From positions 1-64,000 of the forward strand of contig JADANN010000074.1 in the NCBI GenBank assembly GCA_018806985.1: DNA of 64,000 nucleotides, written 5' to 3'. The notes under the pieces are model-generated. The model had not been told where the DNA came from, searched no databases, and was given only the letters and a program-made list of their open reading frames with translations. Below, piece after piece: positions 44,605 through 57,200 of this stretch (its first letter is position 1; every line of letters starts with the position of its first letter). The DNA is from Angiostrongylus vasorum (Eukaryota > Nematoda > Chromadorea > Rhabditida > Metastrongylidae). The translations under genes and the position numbers were made by a program.

Positions 44605-47600
44605 CTATCATCAAAAAATGCGCTCTCAGCCTGCGAACCCGCTGATCGTCGAGTGACTCGAGCGGGCTCCAGTAAATCTTCCATTTTTTCCTGTCGCGTG
44701 GAAGAGCAGCCCAATGGGTTCTGCTCGTTCAAGGGACTCGTTGAGCATGATGTCTTTCTTCTACGCTTCTCGTGAAGACCTATGACCATCGCGTCGGTGC
44801 GGTGGTCTTCCTGCAGTGCGTATAACATCCCGTGCAATCCAGTCACTAACGGCTTTTGTCCATCGGTTGTCACTCATACGCACTACGTATCCGGCCACCC
44901 TGCCGTCGACTATTTGGCGTACAGAACGGCATCTTTAATGTTTGACCGTTGATGAAAGTCAGGGCTGCGGATCACTTCCGTTACTTGCGTGACACGGGAT
45001 ACCCCTAGCATCGTCCTTTCGACTGCGCGTTCAATAACGCTGGGTGATTTTTCATCCTGTTTACGCAGCGACCAGGTTTCTGACGGATACGCTAGGGCAG
45101 GAAGTACCGTTGAGTAGAAAAGGTGGGCACGGAGTCGGATGTTCTTTGTTCTCTTCACTACATCCTCGATGCTCTTGAAGCTCTCCGAGCCGCTCGTTTC
45201 CTTCTCCTCAACTGTGGAGCTGAGTCGTTCATCATGTTGGTTTCCTGATCTAGAGAGACGTAAGTGAAGCGTTCGGAGGTATTAACCAGTTCTTTCCTCA
45301 TGAACATCGTTTTTGTGAGATTTAGTCGAAGACCAATCTTTCCGCAGGCTTGATCAAAGTCGAAAAGCATACGTTCCGCTTGGCTAATGTTTGATGTTAT
45401 AAGCACGATGTCAGCAGCAAAGCGAAGATGATGTAACTGCTGAACATCGATTTTCACTCCCATATTATCCCATTCCAATGTTCGCATGATGTTCTGGAGG
45501 GTGGCGGTAAATAGTTTTGGCGAGATGGTATCGCCTTGCCTAACCCCTCTTTTGACGTCGATGTTAATATCTTTATAGAATGGTGATACCTTGGTTGTGA
45601 AATTATTGCAAAACTCATGAAGAATCTTTGTATACTGAGAAGGGACTCCCTGACTATCAAGGGCTTCCATGACTGCTTCTATCTCAGCTGAATAAAAGCC
45701 TTCTAAAAATCGACGAAAATGAGACAGAGTGGTCTTCTGTAACCTCAACATACTTCAATGAGTCTTTTTATTTTCTGTGGATGAGGTCCATTGAAGTACT
45801 AAATCCTATTCGAAACCCTGCTTGCTCACATCGCCGCCCTTCGTCTAGTGTGCAGCCAATCCTGTTCAAAATGACTCGAGTGAAAATTTGTAGACGACAG
45901 ACAGCAAGCAGATAGGGCGATAGTTGCCGATATCGTGTAGATCATCGTTCTTGAACAATAACACGGTGTTCCTGGTCTTTCATTGAACAGGGACCTTGCA
46001 TTCAACCATGTAACGTGTGAATAGCTGGGCCATTGTGTTTACTAGGATTGGCGGAACGTTTTTCAGGTATTCAGATGTCACCCTGTCCGGACCTGGTGCT
46101 GTACGATTTTCACCGACGAAATGGCAAGTCGGATTTCGGAACGGCGAACCGGTGGTGCAACAGATACATCCTCCTTTATTTCATGTCAGGAAAGATGAAT
46201 GTGGCTATCGAAGAGATTTGAGTAGTATTCGTGAGTGGTTTTCTCCACTGCCTTTCTGGACACTGTAACTGTTCTGTTTGGGCGTCGGAGTGCAATCATC
46301 TTGGTCTTGTAATCGGCGAAGCTTCGATGGGCTTCGCGAGTGCTTTTCCCAGCCTCTGCATCTTCTACCATTACTGCTGCTCTTCTCTCTTTAAGACCTC
46401 CTTTTATCGCCTGTCTGCATTGTTTGCAAGCTCGGACGTTAGCTGACGGTTGCTTGCAGCTCCTGTGATTTACCGCTGGCATATCAGCTCGAGTGTTTCT
46501 GGAGACGGATTTCTTTTGGTGACTTTCGAAGCTTCAGCTTTCAAAGCGCTAAAGTGAAGATGTTGAAGAGAATGAGCCGATCGTATTCTTCGGTATGTTA
46601 ATGACAACGGCGTTCTTCTCAACATCCAACTAATGATTTGAATAAGTTCCAGTTTATGGTGGTTCCGGGATTTCGTTTTTTGAATTTAGCGGCTTTTTCT
46701 CCCTTCTGCGAGAAACGGAATCTTGCACGAAAAAGTCGGTGGTCTGATTCCGTGTAAAATTTTAAGAGAACAGCAACACTGGTTAGGCAAAGTCTTCGGT
46801 TTACTATGATGTGGCCTATTTCGTTATGGTACTCTCCACTGGGAGATTTCCACGTCCAACGTTGAGAGTGGGGCTTCTGGAATTGCCAGTTACCATGGGT
46901 GGTCTTGGTCGTCTTGATGAACTCAGAGAGCCGCTCACCCTGTTCGTTTCATTCTAATCCGTGGGTCCCAATATGACGTTCTTCTTGGTCCAATCTTTTC
47001 GTTAAAATCTCCAATGATGACCTTGAAGGTCCTCTCTGTAGAACTTCTCCAACTCCATATAGAACGCTTCGACTTCTTCTTCGTCATAGTTTGATATCCG
47101 CGCGTAGACGACGAAGATTGCCAAAGCCGGTATTGATCCACATTTTTTTAATCTTAAGCGTCCGATTCAAGTTGTTGATTGTTCACATGAATCGATGTTC
47201 ATGGACAAACTCGTGTTGACAAAAACGCCAATGCCGCCGACTCCTCTACTGTTGCATTTTCTTCTTTCGCCTTTCGAGGAACAGTTCTCCCGTCTCACAG
47301 ACGACGTTGTATGAGTGGCGTCGTCTCGTCTCGGCCAGGCCGATGAGGTACCTCATCCTTGCTTGCACGAGGAAGTCTTCAACCGAGGACTTGGATGAAA
47401 GTGTATGTGCATTGTAGGTACAGATTGTCACCATAGTTCTTTGTAATCCAGGCAGCTTCCATTGGCCTTGAGATTTTAGCAGCCTCTCCGTACTCGTCCT
47501 ACCTAACGCTGCGAAAGTGGGCCCTCTTTCGGGGTCAGGGGAATGAGGCCCGTTTTTTTAAAATGTTGTTTAGCTTTTTGATACCCACGTATAACTTGCT

Positions 47601-47975
47601 GGGCTCTGAACGTGGGGGATAGGTATACTCACGGGTAGCTTGCCAGGCTCTCCCAGGGTGGACATGGAGCTTATTTGTTGGAGGCAACTCCTAACCACCT
47701 CTCATATACATCCCTGTCATTCGATTGCAGGGTTTTGGCCGAATTGACTCGCAGAATACAATCCGCATAAACTAGAGCGCACCCACACACGCATGCATGA
47801 ATACGCCTAGCAAATACAGAAAGTATAGTGCCAAATAGGAGCAGCAGATATAGGAAGCTCTTCTCTCGACCCATCTGCGTCTCAGGGAAGCAAAGGTCGC
47901 TTTTGGTCCGCGATTAACCCCCTATCCGCCAACTGGGGACGCGCCACGTAGATTGGCGACTAACCGGCTCGAGAT
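44605..47975 (-). mobile_element. RTE element B, near full length but inactivated
   Basis: This is the longest RTE copy: a 5' leader (47,435-47,975), the protein start TICTYNAHTLSSKSSVEDFL, a broken endonuclease with an insertion after ETGELFLE, the reverse transcriptase (45,751-45,158), and the C-terminal region to 44,605. The catalytic box reads FAADIVLI instead of FADDIVLI, so an active-site aspartate is lost. The DNA after 47,975 runs into the second copy of the large duplication. It also cuts off any 5' exons of the gene at 43.5-44.0 kb. Confidence 0.92.
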
Positions 47976-48207
47976 CACTCATGTATATGCGGAAGATTCG
48001 TGAAAACTCTGATTTGTTTAAAATCAAGATTTTGAGCGAATTAGCACAATTTGTTCACACCAGTAATCACTTACCTTAGTACCAGTACTAAACTTTTATT
48101 ACGCTTCAACAATTGTAACATCTACTAACACTGAGCATATACGACACGGCAATATGGGCTACGTGGAAGGTGTACAAATTTACGCCATGGTTTACTACTT
48201 GAACACT

Positions 48208-48572
48208 TGCTTGGATGGCCCGTCTTCAATGGTTGTCCAGACACCAGCATAATCTCCACTCTCTCGGAGCTTTGCTGGCCCAGCCATTGCGGTTCCTGGA
48301 ATCCCGAGGTGAGCATGGCCAAAATCTGCCCCAGGTCCCCACCCCCTGTGGATCAGAGGGACCATCCGACTAGTTTCACACCGGGACGGTGGTGGATCCT
48401 GGTATTGGTTTACTCTTGGCTGGGCTCCCGCATAGAAACTCCGGACTACTTCTCACATTGGGAGACCCTACCGGGGAAGGAGCTAAATCCCCCTGCTGTA
48501 CGTCGCAGTCCGACACCCATGAACACCATCCAGCCACGATGAGGCGGTAAACCCTTGGGAGAACGTCGTGGT
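48208..48572 (+). repeat. Dispersed repeat F3, duplicate of copy 1
   Basis: Counterpart of 84-450, with several one-base indels and two substitutions near 48,561 and 48,590. Confidence 0.85.
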
Positions 48573-50433
48573 TTAAGAATATTCAATTACCCAGCGGACT
48601 TCTTCAAACTTTGCATATCCAAGTAGGTGACAGAACAAAACTAAAACTAACTAAACCTTGTAAAGAACTTGCCATCAATATTTCTTTTCTTGAAAACGTT
48701 GAGCGGAAGCAATCCTCGACTGGCGAGTATGTGGGAGAAAGCAATGTAGATGCATCTCGAGAAGAACTTGGTAGATTGAGAGATGTTCCCGATGTCATCA
48801 GGAAATGTAGCAGCCCACTAAAGACATAGTTTATTTTGTTTAACCACTGCTGCTTGGCATAAACCTTTAGACATGGTTTGGCGTAGTTTGGAATGCTATT
48901 TTCTTTGACAAAACTATCTCGAATAATTGTCGATATACATGAAGTAACTACGGAGCAAAAGCCTATTTGCAACTGCTTTAATGGGTTCGACTCACTAGAG
49001 TTCAGTCCTTCAGGGTATCACTATTCTACTGGAAGACCCACCACAGCTGCATAAATGGATGCGCCTTGCAAAAGACAATGAAAATCTGAGCTCCTTTAGT
49101 TGTTTCTACAACACCATTGTAAAATTTCTCAAAGTTAATCAGGTAATATCACCCTCTCATTCAACGAACCACTGTCATACACAAAAAGTGGAGTTGTCTT
49201 TCCAAGATTATGTACCATTTAAAAAAATATATACACCAACATGTCATAAACATACCGAATTCTTATCAATATCCTTCTTTTGTACGACAGCACCTGAATT
49301 TATGGCCAAGGGAGGGCATTCTTCTCAGTACTAAATAACAGATATGTCGCGATTCACAATTTTGTCTGAAAGTACAGTACATAACATGTATATCGATCGT
49401 TAAGCGAAGCGATCACTAGTAGGACGAAAAGGTCTTGCTTTACATCAAATCAACAAGGAATTTGAAAGCAAGGGAATCATATTTGTCACAAGTACGACAA
49501 AAACCAGTGGGAGACGTGGCAGACCGCGCAACAATTTTAGGCCAACGCGATCAGACAACGAGATCAACTGAAGGGGCAGCTACGCAGTCTGTGTGGAAGC
49601 AGGCGCGAAATTTGAATCTGAATATCTCCGGAGCGGTCTTTCCATCCGACTTCGTAACTTGTAGTGTGTGCTCTTACCGCAGTGTGCAGATTCTCGTTCA
49701 CTGTCACTACTGATTTAGTAAGGATGTTTCATTTTCAGAGATGAGAAATGAACTGTAAATGCACAGACCCTATTTCTCACCTTAAAACTGGCACACAGCA
49801 ATGGGATTTTTGTGACAGGTGCTAATTAACCCAACCCCTTTTTGAAACACGCCGTGATAGCGGGGTGACATAGTTGACATAACACTGAGTTTTTACCATG
49901 CTCTAACTACTGATCAAAAGGAAAAACTGATTCTGTAGGAGTCTTGAAAATTTATTGTGCTGTATGAGACATCGTTCGCTTGGATTGTTTGAAATGGTTT
50001 TAGTACTGCAGTCCTACACTATTCTGCTTCCAAGTAGCATGAAGTATTCATCAATACAGACGCCTTTCCCGTAGCCGTATATTCTGGAGCGAATCCTACC
50101 GACACGTTCGATTAGTGGCATCACCGTGTACCTTCTGTCTCCTCAGTCATACGGATACACCGTGTTGCTGGCAAAGTGGAGGTTGTCAAAATTTCACATC
50201 TATCTGTCCTTATAAGATGGACTCAATAGGATGGCACGTGACAGTAGGACTGGGACTTCAATAATTCCTCAACTGCTCAACCTAAAAGTTCCCATTTCAG
50301 CACAGAGACCAATGAATCTTCGCATCTTCTCGACACTTTTTTCCCACAACAGATTTTTCTGTTGATGGTATCTGGTCGTTTCGATCACATTCAGTTTGCA
50401 ACCGTTGGCCAGAAGTGATTATTAAAAACCTAC

Positions 50434-50660
50434 TGATTCTCCTCATCGAAGTGAGAAAAATATCTGTTCACAATAAACTGTCTATCGTGGAATAGGCAGT
50501 GGTCGTGAAGCACTACAGTGTTAGATGACTGACTTGTGACTGCATCAGAATCGTCACCGCCATTACTGCACTTGTCTTCCAATCCATTTCGTTGAGAAAC
50601 TCTTCAGCGAGGAATGTAGGACGTTCCAGTTCGTACTGTGTGTCTCCGGAATTTTCACAA
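50434..50660 (-). pseudogene. Frameshifted second copy of the candidate exon
   Basis: This is the counterpart of 2,310-2,538, with the same splice sites but 227 instead of 229 bases. The loss is near 50,587, where copy 1 reads CCATTTTCTGTTGAG and copy 2 reads CCATTTCGTTGAG on the plus strand. The frame is broken if the exon is coding. A sequencing error is possible. Confidence 0.35.
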
Positions 50661-51204
50661 CTGCTTTCGATGATGAGTCGATCGAGTTTCAATTATTCAT
50701 CTGTTCACATGTTTAACGTTGTAAAATTCGATTGCCGTTAACAAAAAAGCAATCCGGAACGACGAATGACTTCTAAATAGCAATGTTTAGATGATAATAA
50801 TGTGCCTCCTTAGCAAATTGGTGCCAGATGTGTACGCAGCCAGCTCGCTCCTACCTTCCTACAAGATGACGTCTGTGATGAAGAACTGAAGACGCCCTAG
50901 CATTTAAGACTATTCCATGACTCCTGGCAGAATAGACTCGACCAGCAATCAAGGACTTTCGTGACGAAGACGAAGGAATTCTTCAAGCAACAGCTGATGG
51001 GCCATGAAGAATTTGGAGACTTCAGTAGATGAAGTATTCGAAGAAACGAATGCAACGGAGGAAGTGCAGGGATCCTCGCAGTGTGTGATGTTGCGTCGTG
51101 TAAGAAAAATATCACTGTCGTTTCGTTTCCAATTTTGACGAGGAATTATGTCCATCGTATGGAATGGGAAAGCACAAGAAATACCAGAACAAACCAACAT
51201 AACA

Positions 51205-51428
51205 ATGCCTAGATATTCGCAAGACTTGGACCCCCGGCAAGATCGAGCCACGATTCCCCTTTCCGGGGGCTCGCGCATTGCACACTACGCCACTGAGGCC
51301 TTTGTTCTGCGTTTTCTCAGCTAGTTCTCCATCTACCTGTGCCCTCAGCAACCACCCGTCAACGGGATCGATCTGCGGAGCCCACATCAGCACTGAACCC
51401 GGTTAAGCTGAGGCTGCAGTCGAAATCG
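51205..51428. mobile_element. F1-related element, second copy
   Basis: Counterpart of 3,085-3,310 inside the duplicated block, differing by a few single-base indels. Confidence 0.55.
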
Positions 51429-52104
51429 CAATGTTTAGCTTTTTATTTACTCCCTACTAAAATTTTCAGGGCAGGGTATTGCGCGAGATCAACTACAACG
51501 ACAAGACTCAACATGGTTGCACAACACTTTCGGATGCTCACAGCAATATGGTTGGGTTGTACACCGTAGCAAAATACGGGAAATACTATTCTGTATACCC
51601 TACAGTTGATAGGGGAATATCAAGAAGATCCTTGTGGAGTACGGATGGACGTGCTTGCCGAGTTTCCTACAGACTCACTAAGATGATTGTCCTGTAGTGC
51701 ATATCAAATACTGAAGGACGTTCAGCTGGTTGATCAAACGGAATTCCAAACACTAGTGATCCTTCTACAAGAGAAAACATTCAAACTACAAGTGGGATCA
51801 AAGAAATCGATCAGGTGTCCATATCCTCCTCAACTGTGAAGGAACCTTTAGAAATAGGAAAAAAAGAAAACGAAAGAACATTAATAGTTTGCCACTTCTA
51901 CAGAAAAGAATCTCAGTTAACTACCACAGTGCTGACCAACACCGGCATTCTAAAAAATTTGCATGTTTTACTAGTAAGAAACAGCAGCGCAGTGGCTGGT
52001 GAAACGGTCGATCAGGAAACAAAGGCACTAGTTCGACTGTCTTTCCAACGCTCTTATCCAATCCACATGGGAACCTATTTAGCCTGTCCATATACAGCAT
52101 TGCA

Positions 52105-52300
52105 TGAAGAATCGACTCGGCTAGCATTTTATGACATTCCTAAAGAAGGCGAGATCTCAGGCAGCAGCCGAAACAACATCCAGAACTTTCGAAGACCATT
52201 ATGCACGACGAATACAAGGAAAAAAACGAATCCAATGCAAGAGATTCTGGGATTCGCACAGTAGATGTGACGACGGGTCATGTAAAATGGGAAACGAAGA
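52105..52300 (+). repeat. SINE-like family F2, partial copy (duplicate)
   Basis: Counterpart of 3,985-4,180 in the duplicated block. Confidence 0.6.
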
Positions 52301-52514
52301 AAAAAAATTTGCTGGCATAGTCCAACTGTGCGGTACTTTTCCACCGAGCAGTTGCCAATATCGACGTGCTCTGCTTAAAAAGGTGGTATTTGACTTGCGA
52401 AACGTCAACTTATTGTGCAAGCATGTTGGTTGAGCTCAAGTCCTGCATTCCTTCCACAGTATGGGCTAGTTGATGCAAATCTATTTGCTTTTCTTTAACT
52501 TATTTATTGTTTGG

Positions 52515-52860
52515 GGTGAGTCACGTGAATCATATAATCTGGTTCCAGCACTTTTTCCTCTTGATTCATTTGCACCCACCATTCACAAAGGATCTCGAGA
52601 ATTTTGTGTGTGGGTTCAGCCGCTGCTTGGAGATTTTTGCTTTCGTCACGAATGTCGCTAAATGCCGGTCGAGTTGTTTCTGTTTGGAGATCTGAGATAG
52701 CTGCGCTTAAGGGCTTCACTTGGATCGAAGATGTTTTCAGATAAGCCTGGTAGGAATTTCCTCAGCCCTGAGGAACGAGAGGCATCATGGCCCCATGCGG
52801 GGTGGAACTACTCATGGTGAGCTGCACCGTCCACCTGATCAATTGGTTCACTAGTACTGC
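52515..52860 (-). repeat. SINE-like family F2 copy (duplicate)
   Basis: Counterpart of 4,390-4,735 in the duplicated block. Confidence 0.6.
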
Positions 52861-52885
52861 CCTACCACGCTAGCACGACTTCTCC

Positions 52886-52887
<2 letters not shown>

Positions 52888-52954
<67 letters not shown>

Positions 52955-53036
52955 TACATATATATACATATCATATATGCACTTTTATATACATATACAT
53001 GTACACTGTATATGTAGATATACATGTACATCTACG

Positions 53037-53083
<47 letters not shown>

Positions 53084-53095
53084 TATATATATACA
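52888..53095. repeat. TA-type microsatellite, longer second copy
   Basis: Counterpart of 4,764-4,926, longer by about 40 bases, mainly in the right-hand tract. This is the largest length difference between the two duplicated blocks. Confidence 0.95.
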
Positions 53096-53447
53096 ATGTG
53101 GGGAACAGTATGGCACGTCTTTTGCTCTCAGTCAAACGGTCTGAGGGGAAGTAAATTGAGGACGAGTACCATGAGATCGACGATGATTGCGGTGAAGTAA
53201 TCGGTGAATGGCTTAAGCCTTGCGAGACCATGCGCAACGATTTCGAAATAGACGTCTGCACACACACTTTGATTTCAATGCACAAACTTCCGCCTTGTTC
53301 ATTTTGCAGCACAGAGCCTTTTGCAAAAATTTCCAGCCAATAGACTGTATAACACAGATTTTCTGCTGGTTCAAAGCTATGGATAGGTGTTTTAAATGCG
53401 CTATATTTGAGAAAAGCCTTCTTCGGACGGTTAAATGAAGTCGATAC

Positions 53448-53831
53448 TACTTGATACTTGAACGACCTGTCCTCACTGGTTGTGCGGGTTCCAGCATAAT
53501 CACCATTCTTTGGAGATTTGCTGGTTAAGCCATTGTGGTTCCCTGGAATCCGGAGCTCAGCTTGGCTAAAATCTGCGCCAAGTCATCACGACCGCAGGCA
53601 GTCGCAGCCCTTGTGGATCAGAGGGAGATTTGCCAGCGACTTTGGTACCAGGACGGTAGTGGATCCTGGTATTGGTTTACTCTTAGCTAGACTTCTTGAT
53701 GGGAACGCCGGACTCCTTCTCAGCTTGGGAGACCCTGCAGGGGGGACGAATCCCACCGTTGTACATCGTAGTCCGACACGCAGGAACGCCTCTTAGCCAC
53801 GATGACGCGGTAAACCGTTGGGAGGAAATGA
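53448..53831 (+). repeat. Dispersed repeat F3, duplicate of copy 2
   Basis: Counterpart of 5,285-5,668; I saw no internal difference. Confidence 0.85.
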
Positions 53832-54714
53832 AGTCGCTAGATATAAAAAAACATAAAACACGGAATTACACTTCAACTATCGCGAGAACCATGAAGAAAG
53901 CTAGTAGCACCGTAGTTAGATAATCGTTACTTTAGTCTTCGTCACACGGAAGACGTACCCAGAAGCATGGGAGCATTTGTAGAAGATGAGATATGGGAAA
54001 TCTGTGAATGAAGTAATAGAACAACAACCTGAGGACGCTTTACCACGGCTATTTCCGGTTCTCAAGGAAAGTGACGCTCAAAAAGAATTCTCCAATTCAG
54101 TAGGGAAACACGTTTACGAATCCCCATGTTATGGATGAATATAATATATACCTAGAACTTTGTATATATAATAAGAACCATATAAGAACACCATCTTTGT
54201 GACTGGCATTTGCGAAACAACGAAACCACTACACGGACCCATAGGGCCCACACGACTTCTGAATGAGGGTCATATAAGTAGTGAACTCTTATCTTCCATC
54301 ATGTCTTCTTCACTGACAATGGATCTTCACTGTATAAGAGCCACAAACCACTTATGCGGCACGTTGTTGCTTGGGAGGTTATACGCAACCACGTTGTTCC
54401 CGTGAAACGCATGTAAATTCAGGTAAAGATTTCGTCGGTTCTGCTGTTACGAATGCAGCTACACTTTCGCATGAATATAGTCAGTTCTGTGTGAGTGTAC
54501 TTTCGTACGATACGGTTGTATCATGACGCAACTTGGTTCAACCGAAATCCTACAATGAGCTGGTTGAGAAATATATGTGGAGAAGTGCTCCGTGTCACTT
54601 TACAATAGCGTCTTTTACAATGACAACTGCAATATGTTCGACGTAAACATATCCTGTGAAAACTCGGCAGCACGAATATACGTATCTATCATGACAGGTT
54701 TTACCATATTAATT

Positions 54715-55078
54715 TTCAGATGACCCATCATTTACATCTACCATACGGATCCCGGCTCTTCTCACATTCGATTAGTTTCTTCGCATCCTTCACCCACGAA
54801 GGTCTTCCAACTTTTTACGTGTTGCTTCAGCTGTTACTTGAAGACTTCCTTCCATCTTTAATGTCGTTGAATGCTGGTGAAGTTGATTCTCCCTTGAGTC
54901 CTGGGATAGCCGGACGAAACCGTTCCCCATTGCACTGCACAGAGTGATTTCTTCCTAAACCAGTTCGGCACCAGTTTCTCCAAGCCCGGGCAAATGACAG
55001 CCGTTGTGAGCCCGTAGTGCAGGCTAACGATCACCGTGTTCGTTGTGATCGGCATCAGTAACTCTGTGCTATCCGCCT
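54715..55078 (-). repeat. SINE-like family F2 copy (duplicate)
   Basis: Counterpart of 6,550-6,915 in the duplicated block. Confidence 0.65.
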
Positions 55079-55326
55079 TTTCTTAAAGCATATTACATGA
55101 AGTTATCCCGGTTATCCCAAAAAATAGCAAAAACAAAGGGAGTCACGGATGTGCTATTCTTCGTCTTCTTCAACTGCCCACAGCCGAAAAGGTGCTGATA
55201 TTGATGAGCACCGACTGTTGTATGTGGAATATATTGGCAACCGCTTTTTTCATGCGGTGGTAAACTACATAAATTGTGATAAAATGATGTGAATTACGAA
55301 CAGTATTTTGCTAAAAAAATAACTCC

Positions 55327-55611
55327 TTAATAGAACTGGGCAATAGCTTCATTTGATTGCAAAACGAGAACAAAACCAATAAAACTGTGCGAAACCTTCA
55401 AGATATTCAAAATAATAACGCAAAATTTCTTCCAAAAATCGCTTACTAAAAAAACAGCATTACTCAGAGTCACGATCTGAAATGAAGCATACAAATACGA
55501 GGCCTTGGCAATCGAGTCGGTCTTGACAAAGTCCATTGAGATCGTAAGAGAGACAAACATAAAACACAGAATGATCACGATGAAGGCCAGCTTACGAACT
55601 GTGGCATAGCA
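55327..55611 (-). CDS. Second copy of the hydrophobic ORF
   Basis: Same 83-residue translation as the frame ending at 7,166, lying in the duplicated block. Its conservation reflects the recent duplication and is not evidence of selection. Confidence 0.2.
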   Translation of the reverse strand, partial: CYATVRKLAFIVIILCFMFVSLTISMDFVKTDSIAKASYLYASFQIVTLSNAVFLVSDFWKKFCVIILNILKVSHSFIGFVLVLQSNEAIAQFY

Positions 55612-56885
55612 CTACTTTTCAATACATTCGCGACCACAACGAATATTCTGCAACAGACACGAAGGATTACGTCGAATTCCTCACAGCACTCGCAATGAAT
55701 CGTCTGTAATTCGTGTCGTCCACTCTGGAACACTCTCTTTCTTGTTTTTTGCACTGCCTTTCAATATTTTATGCATGTTATTAGTAAGAGCACTCTAAAA
55801 TCCTTTGCAATCTCTAAGTTCCTCTGCGTTTTTCCAGCTTTTCAGAAAACATCTATTAAAGAAAGAACATTCAGTACCAAACAATGATGCTATTAGTCTT
55901 TGGTGGATGGCTTCACAAAATAGACTGCGCAGTTTTCTTCATTTTTATACACTTTTTATACTCGTTCATTCCATGCCATTGGCTCATCACTACGAATGCA
56001 AATGGAAGAACAGTCAAATACTGGTTAATAATTGAATCAGCAGAAGCAGAACTTGAATCTATCATGGAAAAAAACTCTTCATCGAGAGTAAGCAAGAAGA
56101 TATTTGGGGGAAATGAACAACCTTTTTTCGTTCTCCTTCGTTGGAAGTGGATCTCAAGAAATAGAAAGCGAAGAGAAGAATTATGCACTTTTAAAAACAT
56201 TTATGACCACTATTTGGAATTTTATTGCATGCAGGAGGGATAGATGATACGGACAAGAGAAAAAGCTGTTATTGGGAAACGTGAAGGAAAACATTGAACT
56301 ACCACTGCTCAGATATTATTAAAGCCATAAACTGGGCCGTGTACAGGTGAGGGCACATCTTCGAAACCTTCAGGATTGATAAATCTGCGGTAGTGGAGTT
56401 AATGGACGATTTTTCGCAGTAAGACAGACACTTTTACACGAATAATGCCATACAGTTTCTTTAGATAGCAGACTGCTTCAAAGAAAGACAAGTTTTACAA
56501 GGAAAGAAAAAATAAGAAGCGACTTCACAACAAGCTCATACAGAGGTTGTACGGCGGAGGTTGTACACGCAAAGGAGTAGAACCTATAATCGTATATTAT
56601 AAAAAACAATTTTTAGTACAGCGACTACAACATTACTGAAAGATTATGGGGACTAAAGCGTAGGGAGCTTTCTCTATCCGATAGAAAGAGTCTCTGCCGT
56701 TGCTAAATTCTATGCCTCCGATACTATTTGTGGAATATTCCGCTCAATGTTATGTTCTGAACACAACGGCCACGCTACGCTTCCTGCTGATGAGGAATAC
56801 AGAGAGTATTCGCTGTTTCATAGAGAGTAGTCCTCATTTCTTAATACTACCACATGTTGGATTCACAACGTTAATTTTTTATTTT

Positions 56886-57200
56886 CTGCCTTCTATAACT
56901 TTATGGCAGGGTATTAAGCGAAATACAACCACAATATTGCTGAGATATTTGCAAAACTCTGGACCGCAGGTGTCTGCGGTAGGGAACGAACAAGCTTGTC
57001 CTTTCCGAGGAGTAACGCGCTCACCACCACACCATGTGGGCTCTTCGTTTCGCCTACCTCTGCGTTACTCCCCGGCCGGAAAGGACAATAGGGTGTTCGT
57101 TCCCCACCGCAGACAGCTGCGGTCCGGAGTTTTGCAAACATCTCGGCAATACTGTGGCCGTATTTCGCTTAATAGCCCGCCATAAAATTATAGAAGGCAG
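56886..57200. mobile_element. Fold-back MITE, family F1, second copy
   Basis: Counterpart of 8,725-9,042. The left arm is unchanged, but the right arm differs at three clustered bases and one indel near 57,150-57,168, where it partly matches the left arm better than copy 1 does. Confidence 0.85.

Noticed and set aside
48000..48125. Reading 48,125 as the exact tandem-duplication junction
   Set aside because: Position 1 is the window edge, so the match may extend further left outside the window; the junction cannot be located.
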